DNA from: Bacteroides sp. OM05-12
GTDB taxonomy: Bacteria; Bacteroidota; Bacteroidia; Bacteroidales; Bacteroidaceae
Direction: 5' to 3'
NCBI RefSeq assembly: GCF_003438995.1
Contig: NZ_QSUN01000009.1
Span: 1 to 64,000 of the forward strand
DNA length: 64,000 nt
Positions 45,530 through 55,689 of the stretch are shown in pieces. The position numbers were made by a program, and so were the translations under genes. The stretch's first letter is position 1, and each line of letters opens with the position of its first letter. Under the pieces are notes generated by a model that had not been told where the DNA came from, did no database searches, and saw only the letters and a list, made by a program, of their open reading frames with translations.

Positions 45530-46792
45530 ATGACAATTACGATTATTCAAATATTAATAACAATGGCCTTTTCCGGTTTCTTTTCCGGGATGGAAATAGC
45601 TTTTGTTTCTTGCAACAAGCTCAGATTTGAAATGGATAAAAATAAAGGAAGTATGACTTCCCGCATTCTTTCCATCTTCTTCAAAAGCCCGAATACGTTT
45701 ATCTCCACCATGCTGGTAGGAAATAACATTGCACTGGTCATTTATGGTATATTGATGGCGAAATTGATAGAACAGAATCTATTAAGCGGCATCATTGATA
45801 ACCATTTCCTGTTGGTATTAATCCAGACAATAATATCGACATTAATCATTTTGGTTACAGGGGAATTCATGCCGAAAACGATATTCAAAATCAACCCGAA
45901 TCTGTCACTGAATATTTTTGCATTACCACTCTTCATTTGTTACATCATACTCTACCCGATCTCCAAATTCGCATCAGGCATATCTAACATCATATTACGG
46001 ATATTTGGCGTAAAAATCAATAAAGAGGCATCTGCAAAGGCTTTCAAGAAAGTGGATTTAGACTACCTCATTCAATCAAGTATTGATAATTCCGACAGTC
46101 AGGAAGAAGTAGAGACTGAGGTCAAAATATTCCAGAATGCCTTGGACTTTTCTAATATTAAGGTCAGAGACTGCATGGTTCCCAGAACGGAAATAGTAGC
46201 CGTTGAACAAGAAACCAACATTGACGAATTAAAATCAAGATTCATTGAATCCGGGATTTCCAAAATCATTGTCTATAAGGACAATATCGATGACATTGTA
46301 GGATATATTCATTCATCCGAAATGTTTCGAAACAAAAAGGACTGGATTAAAAGTATCCAACAAGTGCCTATTGTACCCGAGACTATGTCAGCCCATAAAC
46401 TCATGCAATTATTTATGCAAAAGAAAAAATCATTGGCCGTTGTAGTCGACGAATTCGGAGGTACTTCCGGTATCGTTTCTTTAGAGGATTTGGTTGAAGA
46501 AATATTCGGTGATATTGAGGACGAGCACGATACGACTTCCTACATTGCCAAACAAATAGATGAAGATGAATATATTTTGTCTGCACGTTTGGAAATTGAG
46601 AAGGTAAATGAAATGTTTAATTTAGATTTACCCGAATCGGATGATTACCAAACCATCGGAGGATTAATTCTGAATCAATATCAAAGTTTTCCTAAATTGC
46701 ACGAAATCATAAAAATAAAGCAATATCAGTTTAAAATAATCAAGGTTACGGCAACAAAAATAGAACTTGTTAGACTTAAAGTTACAGGATAA
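45530..46792 (+). CDS. CorC/HlyC family protein (CNNM, CBS pair, CorC domain)
   Basis: The 420-residue protein has an N-terminal DUF21/CNNM membrane domain with four helices (about 1-145), two CBS domains (about 205-325: VRDCMVPRTEIVAVEQE, then EFGGTSGIVSLEDLVEEIFG) and a C-terminal CorC_HlyC domain (about 340-418). Such proteins are linked to Mg2+ or Co2+ transport. The Bacteroidetes gliding protein GldE belongs to the same family, but gliding is not implied here. It starts 7 bases after lptC. Confidence 0.9.
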   Translation: MTITIIQILITMAFSGFFSGMEIAFVSCNKLRFEMDKNKGSMTSRILSIFFKSPNTFISTMLVGNNIALVIYGILMAKLIEQNLLSGIIDNHFLLVLIQTIISTLIILVTGEFMPKTIFKINPNLSLNIFALPLFICYIILYPISKFASGISNIILRIFGVKINKEASAKAFKKVDLDYLIQSSIDNSDSQEEVETEVKIFQNALDFSNIKVRDCMVPRTEIVAVEQETNIDELKSRFIESGISKIIVYKDNIDDIVGYIHSSEMFRNKKDWIKSIQQVPIVPETMSAHKLMQLFMQKKKSLAVVVDEFGGTSGIVSLEDLVEEIFGDIEDEHDTTSYIAKQIDEDEYILSARLEIEKVNEMFNLDLPESDDYQTIGGLILNQYQSFPKLHEIIKIKQYQFKIIKVTATKIELVRLKVTG

Positions 46793-46899
46793 CGCATTTT
46801 TTTGGATAATAAATAGATGCATATTAGCATTTTTTGTATCTTCGTGCGCTAAAACATATTACGAAAAGAATAATAAACAATTAAAAATAGTATAGTTAC

Positions 46900-49038
46900 A
46901 TGGCAACGTTACAGAAAATTAGAAGCAAAGGACCACTTTTGGTCGTTGTTATCGGTCTTGCATTGTTTGCTTTCATAGCAGGAGATGCATGGAAAGTACT
47001 TCAACCACATCAGGGGAAACAGGATGTAGGGGAAATTAACGGAGAAAGTCTTTCCGCGCAAGAATATCAGAAAATGTTAGATGAATACACTGATATTGTA
47101 AAATTCTCCAGTGGTACGTCTGCACTCAGTGATGATCAACTGACTCAACTTAAAGATGAAGTTTGGAGATCATATGTAAACAATAAATTGATTGAGAACG
47201 AAGCAAACAAACTTGGATTAACTGTTTCCGATGAAGAAATCGCTGCAATCATTGATGAGGGAACAAATCCTATGTTGCAACAAACTCCGTTCAGGAATCA
47301 GCAAACCGGAGCATTCGATAAAGATATGCTAAAGAAGTTCTTAGTAGACTACGCCAAAATGGATAAGACTCAAATGCCTGCCCAATACGTACAATACTAC
47401 CAATCAATGAGTAACTTCTGGAAATTTATCGAAAAGAACTTGAGACAAAATCGTTTGATGGAAAAATACCAAAGCTTGATTACCAAAGCTTTAATTTCCA
47501 ATCCGATTGAAGCACAAGCTTCTTTTGACGGAAGAGTAAATCAATACGATATGTTACTTGCCGCAGTTCCATATACTTCTATCGCAGATTCTACAATTAC
47601 AGTTTCTGACTCAGAGTTGAAAAACCTTTATAACAAGAAGAAAGAACAATTCAAACAATATGTTGAAACTCGTAACTTTAAGTATATCGATGTACAAATC
47701 ACTCCAAGTGATGCAGACAGAACAGCTGTAAAAGAAGATGTTACCGAATTTACCAATCAATTGGGAGATGCTTCAGATTATGTAACGTTCATTCGTTCTA
47801 CTGATTCTTCATTCCCCTATGTAGATGTGTTGTACTCTAAGACCGCTTATCCTTCTGATATTGTAAGTCGTTTAGACTCTGTTGCAATCGGTGGAGTATA
47901 CGGACCTTATTACAATCAAAGTGACGATTCTTACAATGCTTTCAAAGTTATAGCAAAACAAGTTGCACCGGATTCTATCCAATATCGTCAGATTCAAGTT
48001 TATACGGAAGATGCAGACAAGACTAAAACTTTAGCCGATAGTATTTATAATGCTATTAAAGGCGGAGCAGATTTTGTAGAACTGGCGAAAAAATATAATT
48101 CTGATGGCGCATCAAACTGGTTGACTTCACAAAGTTATGAAAAAACTCAGTTGGATGCTGACAATACAAAATACATCAACGCTATCAATAATTTAGGAGT
48201 AAATGAATTGGCTAACTTAAATATCGGACAAGGCAATATCATCCTACAAGTTCTAGCTAAGAAAGGTATGAAAGATAAATATAAAGTAGCCGTTATCAAA
48301 AGACCTATCGAATTCAGCAAAGAGACTTACAACAAAGCATACAATGATTTCAGTCAGTTCATCGCTTCCAACGGAACATTGGATAAGTTAACTACTAACG
48401 CTGAAGAAAACGGTTACAGAATACTTGAAAGAAATGATTTCTATAGTTCCGAACATGCTATTGGTGGTATTAAAGGTACAAGAGAGGCTCTAAAATGGAT
48501 ATTCTCTGCTAAAGAGGGTGAAGTTTCTCCTTTATATGAATGTGGAGAAAGCGACAGATTATTGGTTATCGGTCTTACCGGTATCAATAAAGAAGGCTAT
48601 CGTCCGGTAGAAGCTGTAAAAGACCAGTTAAGAGCTGAAATCATAAAAGACAAGAAAGCCGAAAAGATTATGACGGACATCAAAGCTAAAAACATTAGCA
48701 GTTTTGATCAATGCAAATCTATTGCTAACGTAACGACTGATTCTGTTAAACATGTAACGTTTAATGCACCTACTTATGTGGCAATGACTCGTGGTAGTGA
48801 ACCGGTTCTTGGAGCTTACGCTTCAGTCACAGAAATAAATAAAGTGTCTTCTCCGATAAAAGGAAATTCCGGCGTTTATGTTCTTCAAGTTTATAACAAG
48901 GAAAAGTTGAATGAAACATTTGATGCTAAGAAAGAAGAAGAAAATATTGAGAACATGTCAATGCGTACTGTTAGCAGATTCGTTAATGATCTTTATATGA
49001 AAGCTAATGTTAAAGACTCTCGCTATTTATTCTTCTAA
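46900..49038 (+). CDS. PpiD/SurA-like periplasmic peptidyl-prolyl isomerase
   Basis: This 712-residue protein has an N-terminal membrane anchor (about 11-30, PLLVVVIGLALFAFIAGDAW), a SurA_N-type chaperone domain (about 40-260), and one recognisable parvulin domain (about 345-450: YRQIQVYTEDADKTKTLADS, then DFVELAKKYNSDGASN). It is expected to help fold outer-membrane proteins near the Sec exit. The region upstream (46793-46899) contains TATCTTCG (46837-46844), a near match to a -7 box. Confidence 0.9.
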   Translation: MATLQKIRSKGPLLVVVIGLALFAFIAGDAWKVLQPHQGKQDVGEINGESLSAQEYQKMLDEYTDIVKFSSGTSALSDDQLTQLKDEVWRSYVNNKLIENEANKLGLTVSDEEIAAIIDEGTNPMLQQTPFRNQQTGAFDKDMLKKFLVDYAKMDKTQMPAQYVQYYQSMSNFWKFIEKNLRQNRLMEKYQSLITKALISNPIEAQASFDGRVNQYDMLLAAVPYTSIADSTITVSDSELKNLYNKKKEQFKQYVETRNFKYIDVQITPSDADRTAVKEDVTEFTNQLGDASDYVTFIRSTDSSFPYVDVLYSKTAYPSDIVSRLDSVAIGGVYGPYYNQSDDSYNAFKVIAKQVAPDSIQYRQIQVYTEDADKTKTLADSIYNAIKGGADFVELAKKYNSDGASNWLTSQSYEKTQLDADNTKYINAINNLGVNELANLNIGQGNIILQVLAKKGMKDKYKVAVIKRPIEFSKETYNKAYNDFSQFIASNGTLDKLTTNAEENGYRILERNDFYSSEHAIGGIKGTREALKWIFSAKEGEVSPLYECGESDRLLVIGLTGINKEGYRPVEAVKDQLRAEIIKDKKAEKIMTDIKAKNISSFDQCKSIANVTTDSVKHVTFNAPTYVAMTRGSEPVLGAYASVTEINKVSSPIKGNSGVYVLQVYNKEKLNETFDAKKEEENIENMSMRTVSRFVNDLYMKANVKDSRYLFF

Positions 49039-49060
49039 TATATAGAATTATATCTTTCGA

Positions 49061-49092
49061 ATAGGGTGTCCCCAAAAGACACCCTATTTTTT
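49061..49092 (+). terminator. Terminator after the PpiD-like gene
   Basis: ATAGGGTGTC (49061-49070) pairs perfectly with GACACCCTAT (49078-49087), followed by a T run. Confidence 0.9.
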
Positions 49093-49469
49093 TGTACTTA
49101 TCATTTGCAAATTCCACGACTAAATTCTTCAGATTTAATAAAGGGTGATTCTAAATCGGGTTCATAACCCGATAAATTAAATGTATATCGTTCTCCTAAT
49201 TAAATACAATCACCTTCTTCTCAAAAGTATTCAGTATAATATATTGATAATCAAACGCTATATAAACTATATATAGAACTGTATATAGGTTGTTTTAAAT
49301 TATATCCTTCAATATAGCCACTTTTGCTAACTCCTAAAGAGAGAACATTACTTTCTATTTTTTGTTATAACGTAAGAAAAAGACAAGGTACTTTCTTTAG
49401 CCATTTAACTTAACGCATCTTTACGGCTTCAAAATACAGAATTAATAATAAAACAAACAATATATTACA
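49093..49469. other. Upstream region of the RND operon
   Basis: This AT-rich stretch has no gene. It includes a tight hairpin ATCGGGTT-CAT-AACCCGAT pairing at 49155-49173, possibly an operator or RNA element, and an AT palindrome-like region near 49255-49290. I find no exact -7 box. Confidence 0.5.
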
Positions 49470-50522
49470 ATGAAGAAAGGTTTGCTATTCATCGCAGTAT
49501 TAGCAGTTTTGGTTTCATGTGAACAGAAAAACGAGCAATCAAGTAAAAGCATACGTCCCGTTAAAACAGGTATAGTAGAATCCAATTCTAAAATTATAAA
49601 AGATTTTTCAGGAATCGTAGAAGCCGTTGAGTTTGTAAAACTGGCTTTCAGAGTAAGTGGACAAATCATAGACTTGCCTGTCATTGAAGGACAAAAAGTA
49701 AAGAAAGGACAATTAATAGCGGAGATTGATACAAGAGATCTAGCTTTACAATATGCAGCAGATAAATCCGCATACGAAACAGCAACAGCCCAACTGGAAC
49801 GAAACAAACGATTATTATCCAAACAAGCTATTTCCCTACAGGATTATGAGATAAGCGAATCCACATATCAGAAAGCGAAATCCGCTTACGAATTATCAGC
49901 CAATAATATGCGAGATGCTCGCTTGTATGCACCATTTGACGGCTCTATTGAGAAGAAAATAGCCGAGAACTTCCAGCGTGTAAGTTCCGGTGTGCCAGTT
50001 GTACAACTTGTAAACACAAACAACTTGAGAATCAAGTTTGTAATTCCGGATAATTACTTCTATTTACTACGAGCAGACAGCCTTAACTTCAAAGTAGAAT
50101 TTGATACTTACAAAGGCAATATATTCAATGCCAAACTGGAAGAGTTTCTTGAAATATCAACAGATGGAGCCGGACTTCCTGTCACCATTACGATTGACGA
50201 TCCGGCATTCAACAAAGCGGTCTACGATGTCAAACCGGGATTTACCTGTAGTATAAACTTAGAAGCAAATATCAACAGTTTATTACCGGAAGGATTGACC
50301 ATTATTCCTTTAAGTGCCATATTCGAGGATACAACAATCAATAAGACCTGTGTATGGATACTTAAACAGGATAACACAGTAGAACGCCGCATCGTGAAAG
50401 TATTCTCACCAAGCCGCGAAAGTCAGGCTCTAATCTCCGAAGGTCTACAACCGGGAGAAGAAGTAATTACTGCCGGTGTATATCAAATTACAAACGGTGA
50501 AACGGTAAAACCTATTAACTAA
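49470..50522 (+). CDS. RND efflux periplasmic adaptor (membrane fusion protein)
   Basis: The 350-residue lipoprotein (LVSCEQK, Cys near 17) has the HlyD/AcrA layout: a barrel-sandwich half (FSGIVEAVEFVKLAFRVSGQ), an alpha-hairpin (about 85-135, ETATAQLERNKRLLSKQAIS), the second lipoyl half DARLYAPFDGSIEKK and a beta-barrel. It bridges the inner-membrane pump and outer-membrane channel encoded next. No regulator gene is adjacent. Confidence 0.93.
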   Translation: MKKGLLFIAVLAVLVSCEQKNEQSSKSIRPVKTGIVESNSKIIKDFSGIVEAVEFVKLAFRVSGQIIDLPVIEGQKVKKGQLIAEIDTRDLALQYAADKSAYETATAQLERNKRLLSKQAISLQDYEISESTYQKAKSAYELSANNMRDARLYAPFDGSIEKKIAENFQRVSSGVPVVQLVNTNNLRIKFVIPDNYFYLLRADSLNFKVEFDTYKGNIFNAKLEEFLEISTDGAGLPVTITIDDPAFNKAVYDVKPGFTCSINLEANINSLLPEGLTIIPLSAIFEDTTINKTCVWILKQDNTVERRIVKVFSPSRESQALISEGLQPGEEVITAGVYQITNGETVKPIN

Positions 50523-50539
50523 TCTAACAGACATTACAA

Positions 50540-53500
50540 ATGAACTTAGCAAAATACTCATTAGATAACACCAAAATAGTCTACTTCTTTCTGGCTATAT
50601 TACTAATCGGAGGAGTTCTGTCTTTCGGTAATCTGGGAAAGAAAGAAGATGCTCCGTTCGTCATAAAATCAGCAGTGATTATGACACGCTATCCGGGAGC
50701 TGCTCCGGCAGAAGTAGAACGCCTCATCACAGAACCTATCTCCAGAGAGATACAGTCTATGAGTGGAGTATATAAAATCAAGTCTGAATCCATGTATGGG
50801 ATCTCAAAGATAACTTTTGAACTTCAGCCGAGTCTTTCCGCCGCTTCTATTCCGCAAAAATGGGATGAACTAAGACGCAAGGTTTTGAACATACAACCCA
50901 GTTTACCAGCCGGTGCATCTATTCCAAGTATATCGGATGACTTCGGCGACGTGTTTGGCATATACTACGGTCTAACAGCCGATGATGGATTTTCTTACGA
51001 AGAGATGAGAGATTGGGCTGAACGTATAAAGACTCACGTAATTACCAGTGATGGGGTAATGAAGGTGGCACTTTTCGGCACTCAAACAGAAGTTGTCAAC
51101 ATTTATATGTCAGTCAATAAGTTGGCAGGTATGGGTATTGATCCTAAACAACTGGCACAACTGCTGCAATCACAAAACCAGATTATCAATACAGGTGAAA
51201 TCAACGCTGACGCTTTACAATTACGTGTTGTAGCCAATGGTACTTATAGCAATCTGAACGATATACGCAACCAACTTATTACGACTTCCTCCGGACAACA
51301 GATTCGTTTGGGCGATATTGCTACGGTAGAAAAAGGATATTTAGACCCTCCCGGCACAATCATGCACGTAAACGGTAAGCGTGCCATTGGTATCGGTGTA
51401 TCTACCGACCCTCAAAAAGATGTAGTAAAAACAGGAGATCTAGTCGACCAAAAACTTGCGGAGATTCAACCACTGATGCCTATTGGTCTGAACCTTGTCT
51501 CACTCTATCCGGAGAATGTGATTGCAAAAGAAGCAAACAACGGTTTTATCGTCAACCTGATAGAATCCATCCTCATTGTGATCTTTATCATTATGATTGT
51601 TATGGGATTCCGAGCAGGGATGTTAATTGGTTCGTCGCTTGTTTTCTCCATCGGAGGAACATTACTTATCATGTCTTTCCTTGGAGTCGGTCTGAACCGT
51701 ACTTCGCTGGCTGGATTCATTATTGCCATGGGTATGTTGGTAGACAACGCTATCGTTGTAACCGATAATGCACAAATAGCCATTGCCAGAGGAGTAAACA
51801 GAAGAAAAGCACTGATTGACGGAGCTACCGGTCCGCAATGGGGATTATTGGGAGCTACATTTATAGCAATCTGCTCATTCCTGCCGCTATATCTCGCCCC
51901 ATCCGCAGTAGCCGAAATTGTAAAACCGCTATTTATCGTACTTGCCATATCATTGGGATTGAGTTGGATTCTCGCTCTTACACAAACAACTACTTTCGGT
52001 AATTTCATCTTGAAAGCCCAAACCGGTAATCCCGGTAAAGATCCGTACGACAAGCCTTTCTACCATAAATTTGCAAAGATATTAGTAGCATTAATCAATA
52101 ACCGCTGGAAAACTCTAACTGCAGTCATTGTCCTATTTATCGCCTCACTGGTAACTATGGGATTGATGCCACAAAATTTCTTTCCTAATCTGGATAAGCC
52201 TTATTATCGTGCAGATTGTTTCTTTCCCGATGGTTATAGCATATTGGAAGTACAAAAAGAGATGCAGAAGGTGGAACGGCATCTGCTACAAGACCCCAAG
52301 GTAAAGAACGTTTCCATAACAATGGGCAGCACTCCGTTACGCTACTACCTAGCCAGCACATCCGTAGGGCCAAAGCCTAACTTTGCCAATATTCTGATAG
52401 AACTGCATGACAGTAAGGAAACAAAAGAGGCAGAAGCCGATTTCGACAAATATATGAAAGAGAACTACCCGAATATACTGGCTCGTACAAGCCTGTTCAA
52501 ACTATCTCCGGCAGTAGATGCTGCTATCGAAATAGGATTCATCGGCAATAATCCTGATACACTTCTTGTGCTGACCAACAAGGCGATTGATATTATGCAC
52601 CGTAACCCTAATCTGATCAATATCCGTAACAGTTGGGGCAACAAGATACCCATCTGGCATCCGGTCTTTTCGCAAGAACGTGCTCTTACCTTAGGTGTAA
52701 CCCGCCAGTCAATGGCTCAATCCATACAAATCGGCACAAATGGAATGACACTTGGAGAATATCGCGAAGGCGACGTATTAATGCCTATTCTGCTGAAAGG
52801 TAATAATATCGATTCGTTCAACATCAATGACCTTAGAACCCTTCCGGTGTTCGGCTCAAAAGATGTCACAACAACATTAGAACAAGTAACCAGTGATTTC
52901 GATTTCTCTTATAAGTTCAGTAATGTGAAAGACTATAACCGTCAAATGGTTATGATGGCTCAGTGTGATCCTCGACGAGGTTATAACGCCATAGCTGCAT
53001 TTAATGAAGTATGGAGCGCAGTAAAACAAGAGATGCAAGTACCGGAAGGGTATACAATGAAGTTTTTTGGAGAGCAAGAAAGCCAAGACGAGTCGAATGC
53101 AGCCTTGGCTGCCAATCTGCCACTGACATTCTTCTTGATGTTCGTCACCTTGTTATTCTTATTCCGCACTTATAAACGTCCTATCGTCATACTATTAATG
53201 ATACCGCTAATCTTTATCGGAGTAGTACTCGGGCTGTTAGTAACCGGAAAGACATTTGACTTCTTCTCCATTTTAGGCTTGTTGGGACTAATCGGTATGA
53301 ATATCAAAAACGCCATCGTTCTCGTAGACCAAATCGGCATAGAGAAGAGAGCCGGGAAATCTCCGATGGATGCAGTGGTCTCCGCTACCGTCAGCCGTAT
53401 CGTTCCGGTGGCGATGGCCTCCGGAACCACCATACTCGGAATGTTACCGTTACTGTTTGATGCCATGTTCGGCGGAATGGCAGCAACCATCATGGGTGGG

Positions 53501-53575
53501 TTGCTCATTGCTTCCGTATTGACATTATTTGTTCTTCCCGTAGCATTCTGTACCATACTGAAAATACGTAATTGA
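50540..53575 (+). CDS. RND efflux transporter, inner-membrane pump
   Basis: The protein has 1011 residues, with twelve membrane helices in two homologous halves and large periplasmic loops. Key motifs are the opening LDNTKIVYFFLAILLIGGVL, MGMLVDNAIVVTDNA in helix 4 (proton-relay Asp of VDNAIV), and the matching FSILGLLGLIGMNIKNAIVL in the second half. It is likely an HAE1-type drug or small-molecule exporter driven by the proton gradient. Substrate is not evident. It is 17 bases after the adaptor gene. Confidence 0.94.
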   Translation: MNLAKYSLDNTKIVYFFLAILLIGGVLSFGNLGKKEDAPFVIKSAVIMTRYPGAAPAEVERLITEPISREIQSMSGVYKIKSESMYGISKITFELQPSLSAASIPQKWDELRRKVLNIQPSLPAGASIPSISDDFGDVFGIYYGLTADDGFSYEEMRDWAERIKTHVITSDGVMKVALFGTQTEVVNIYMSVNKLAGMGIDPKQLAQLLQSQNQIINTGEINADALQLRVVANGTYSNLNDIRNQLITTSSGQQIRLGDIATVEKGYLDPPGTIMHVNGKRAIGIGVSTDPQKDVVKTGDLVDQKLAEIQPLMPIGLNLVSLYPENVIAKEANNGFIVNLIESILIVIFIIMIVMGFRAGMLIGSSLVFSIGGTLLIMSFLGVGLNRTSLAGFIIAMGMLVDNAIVVTDNAQIAIARGVNRRKALIDGATGPQWGLLGATFIAICSFLPLYLAPSAVAEIVKPLFIVLAISLGLSWILALTQTTTFGNFILKAQTGNPGKDPYDKPFYHKFAKILVALINNRWKTLTAVIVLFIASLVTMGLMPQNFFPNLDKPYYRADCFFPDGYSILEVQKEMQKVERHLLQDPKVKNVSITMGSTPLRYYLASTSVGPKPNFANILIELHDSKETKEAEADFDKYMKENYPNILARTSLFKLSPAVDAAIEIGFIGNNPDTLLVLTNKAIDIMHRNPNLINIRNSWGNKIPIWHPVFSQERALTLGVTRQSMAQSIQIGTNGMTLGEYREGDVLMPILLKGNNIDSFNINDLRTLPVFGSKDVTTTLEQVTSDFDFSYKFSNVKDYNRQMVMMAQCDPRRGYNAIAAFNEVWSAVKQEMQVPEGYTMKFFGEQESQDESNAALAANLPLTFFLMFVTLLFLFRTYKRPIVILLMIPLIFIGVVLGLLVTGKTFDFFSILGLLGLIGMNIKNAIVLVDQIGIEKRAGKSPMDAVVSATVSRIVPVAMASGTTILGMLPLLFDAMFGGMAATIMGGLLIASVLTLFVLPVAFCTILKIRN

Positions 53576-53601
53576 CAATAGATATATAAAGGTATAAAAC
53601 A

Positions 53602-54879
53602 ATGAAATCAAGAAATATAATTTATGTATTCGTATTCCTTACTTCTATCTCCACTTATTCCCAAGAATCGCTCACATTGGAGGAGTACAAAGAAAAAGTA
53701 TTGAATTACAGTCAGATTTATAAGCAATCACAAGAACAGATACAGGCTGCAAAGGCAGGAGCAAGTATCGCTTTCAAAGGATACCTTCCCAAACTGGATT
53801 TGGGGGCGGACGCGAGCCTCAACCTGAAAGATATAGATAAATGGAGCAACCATTACAACCATACTTACGGTGCCGACCTCACTTTGTCTCAACCATTATA
53901 TACAGGTGGTGCATTGAAAGCGCAGGAAAAAATAGCCCAACGAGAGGTTGAACTCAATGAGTTAAATCAGGAACTGACAATAGACCAGATCTACTATCAG
54001 GCAAATTCCACCTATTGGAATGCTTCGGCAAACCTTGCGCTTTACAAATCAGCCAAAGAGTTTTACGAAATCGTAAAGAGACAGCATGATGTTATCTCAG
54101 ACCGTTTTGAGGATGGCATGATTTCCCGAACTGATTTACTGATGATTTCTACTCGTCTGAAAGAAGCCGAACTACAACAACTCATTGCAAATAAGAATTA
54201 TACGCTGGCAATGCAAAATCTTCATATCCTGATGGGAGTGGAACCGAATGCCCCGATGGAAGATTTAATGGAGATAAACGCCCCATGCCCTAAACCCATA
54301 AATTTGACATTGGATGAAGTGCTCAACAGACGCCCCGACTATGTCAGCACTCAAATTGATATAGAAAGGCAACATTTCGTTCGCCAAGCCGCCATCTCCA
54401 AATACAATCCGAATCTGAGTATGTATGTGAATGGCGGTTGGGGTATTCCTAACTTGAAGATTCCCGGAATCATCCCCGGAGATCCGGACTTCACTTCAAT
54501 GGCAGGCATCAACCTCAGCATCCCCATTCTGCGTTGGGGCGAACGTAAACAAACCAACAAACAAAACCGTGCGCTCATCAATATAAAGAAATTACAGCAA
54601 AGCACCGTAGCCGATCAAATCAATCAAGAATATTGTGCCGCATGGACTAAAATCACGCAGACAAACGAACAGGTAGCAATAGCGACAGATAATGCAAATT
54701 TGGCGCAGGAGAATCTGGACTTGGTAACATTCTCCTATAATGAAGGAAAAGCATCCATCGTAGACGTGCTTAGTGCACAACTCTCATGGACACAAGCTCA
54801 AAGCAATATTATTAATGCCCTTTATGCTCATAAAATGGCGCTTGCGGAATATCAGAAAGTAATTGCATTCACCCGATAA
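53602..54879 (+). CDS. TolC family outer-membrane efflux channel
   Basis: This 425-residue protein has a signal peptide (to STYSQ) and the two-repeat OEP fold: long helices (YKQSQEQIQAAKAGASIAFK; ISDRFEDGMISRTDLLMIST) with strands such as GADLTLSQPLYTGGALKAQE, repeated in the second half (INLSIPILRWGERK; FSYNEGKASIVDVLSAQLSW). It completes the tripartite RND system with the two preceding genes. Confidence 0.92.
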   Translation: MKSRNIIYVFVFLTSISTYSQESLTLEEYKEKVLNYSQIYKQSQEQIQAAKAGASIAFKGYLPKLDLGADASLNLKDIDKWSNHYNHTYGADLTLSQPLYTGGALKAQEKIAQREVELNELNQELTIDQIYYQANSTYWNASANLALYKSAKEFYEIVKRQHDVISDRFEDGMISRTDLLMISTRLKEAELQQLIANKNYTLAMQNLHILMGVEPNAPMEDLMEINAPCPKPINLTLDEVLNRRPDYVSTQIDIERQHFVRQAAISKYNPNLSMYVNGGWGIPNLKIPGIIPGDPDFTSMAGINLSIPILRWGERKQTNKQNRALINIKKLQQSTVADQINQEYCAAWTKITQTNEQVAIATDNANLAQENLDLVTFSYNEGKASIVDVLSAQLSWTQAQSNIINALYAHKMALAEYQKVIAFTR

Positions 54880-55179
54880 TTATCAGGGGAAGCATAGCTT
54901 CTATTTCTTTGTGCACTCTCAGAGTAATGATTGCCTATAAGTTTCATCCTTCAGTTTGCCAATTTTATATTGATACTGAATGAGTTATCCTGAATGATGG
55001 AATCATTCAGCAGGTTACTTAACGTTCATCTCCGGCTGAATCTTTTTCCCAAGAAAGGTTCAGGATAAAAAGCTGATAATCAATCATAAATTAGTAAACT
55101 GAAAGATTGAAGGTTATTTGAGAGTAATTTGTTTTTTTATACTATTTTTCGCCTATAAACACCTTGATGTTTTTAAAAA

Positions 55180-55385
55180 ACATCGGGTTGATTGAAAAAA
55201 ACATCGGGACGTTTGAAAACAAACATACGGTCGATTGAAAACAAACATACGGTCCTTTGTTCACAAACTCCTATCGTTTGCAAACAATCGACCGTATGTT
55301 GAATAACAGCTATTATCTTCCAATAAAGAGATGAACTCAAATAGATAAATACAGAATCTTATAAAAAGTAGATATAGGCTTATCT
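55180..55385. repeat. Dispersed hairpin repeat, copy 3, with direct repeats
   Basis: The core 55223-55299 has the ends ACATACGGTCGAT and ATCGACCGTATGT and is nearly identical to copy 2. Just before it are two more ~22-bp units beginning ACATCGGG and ending in TTGAAAA, so the left side is a run of four related units (two ACATCGGG, two ACATACGG). Downstream similarity to copy 2 (GAGATGAACTCAAATAGATA, then ATCTTATAAAAAG) extends the element to about 55365. Confidence 0.82.
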
Positions 55386-55585
55386 CCAATAATTATCGGG
55401 TGAACTACAAAGAAATATAATAATCAGTATCAGTTACTTCTCTTATTTTCCAGACTTCGCCCAAAGTGTTATAAATAAAACACTTATATCATAATTTGCA
55501 AAATAATCCATGAAAGACAGTAAGAACTTTTGTTTTTTTCGTAATTTTACGGATTGAAATATAAGAATGCCCGAATGGCATTTGA

Positions 55586-55602
55586 GGGAGGTATCCCCTC
55601 CC
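55586..55602 (+). promoter_or_regulatory. GC-rich hairpin in the recJ leader
   Basis: GGGAGG (55586-55591) pairs with CCTCCC (55597-55602) across a 5-base loop, about 90 bases before the recJ start codon. It may affect recJ translation or mRNA stability. It has no T run. Confidence 0.45.
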
Positions 55603-55689
55603 ACCCCGAGGAACAACGAACACTCTCAAGGAGATGTTACACCGTTTATTTCCTCTCCGATAGAAGAAAAAGAAAAAACAATATATAAA

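Larger units (their letters stand above)
54880..55689. other. 810-bp gap before recJ
   Basis: The gap holds a perfect hairpin CTGAATGAT-GGA-ATCATTCAG (54990-55010), the 18-base word shared with 11430, repeat copy 3 with extra ~22-bp direct repeats, and the recJ leader. The reading frame from 55567 to 55689 joins recJ in frame, but its composition suggests it is untranslated leader. Confidence 0.55.

Noticed and set aside
55567..55689. N-terminal extension of RecJ by 41 residues
   Set aside because: The residues are proline- and asparagine-rich and unlike RecJ N-termini, and the leader hairpin lies there. The ATG at 55690 is preferred.
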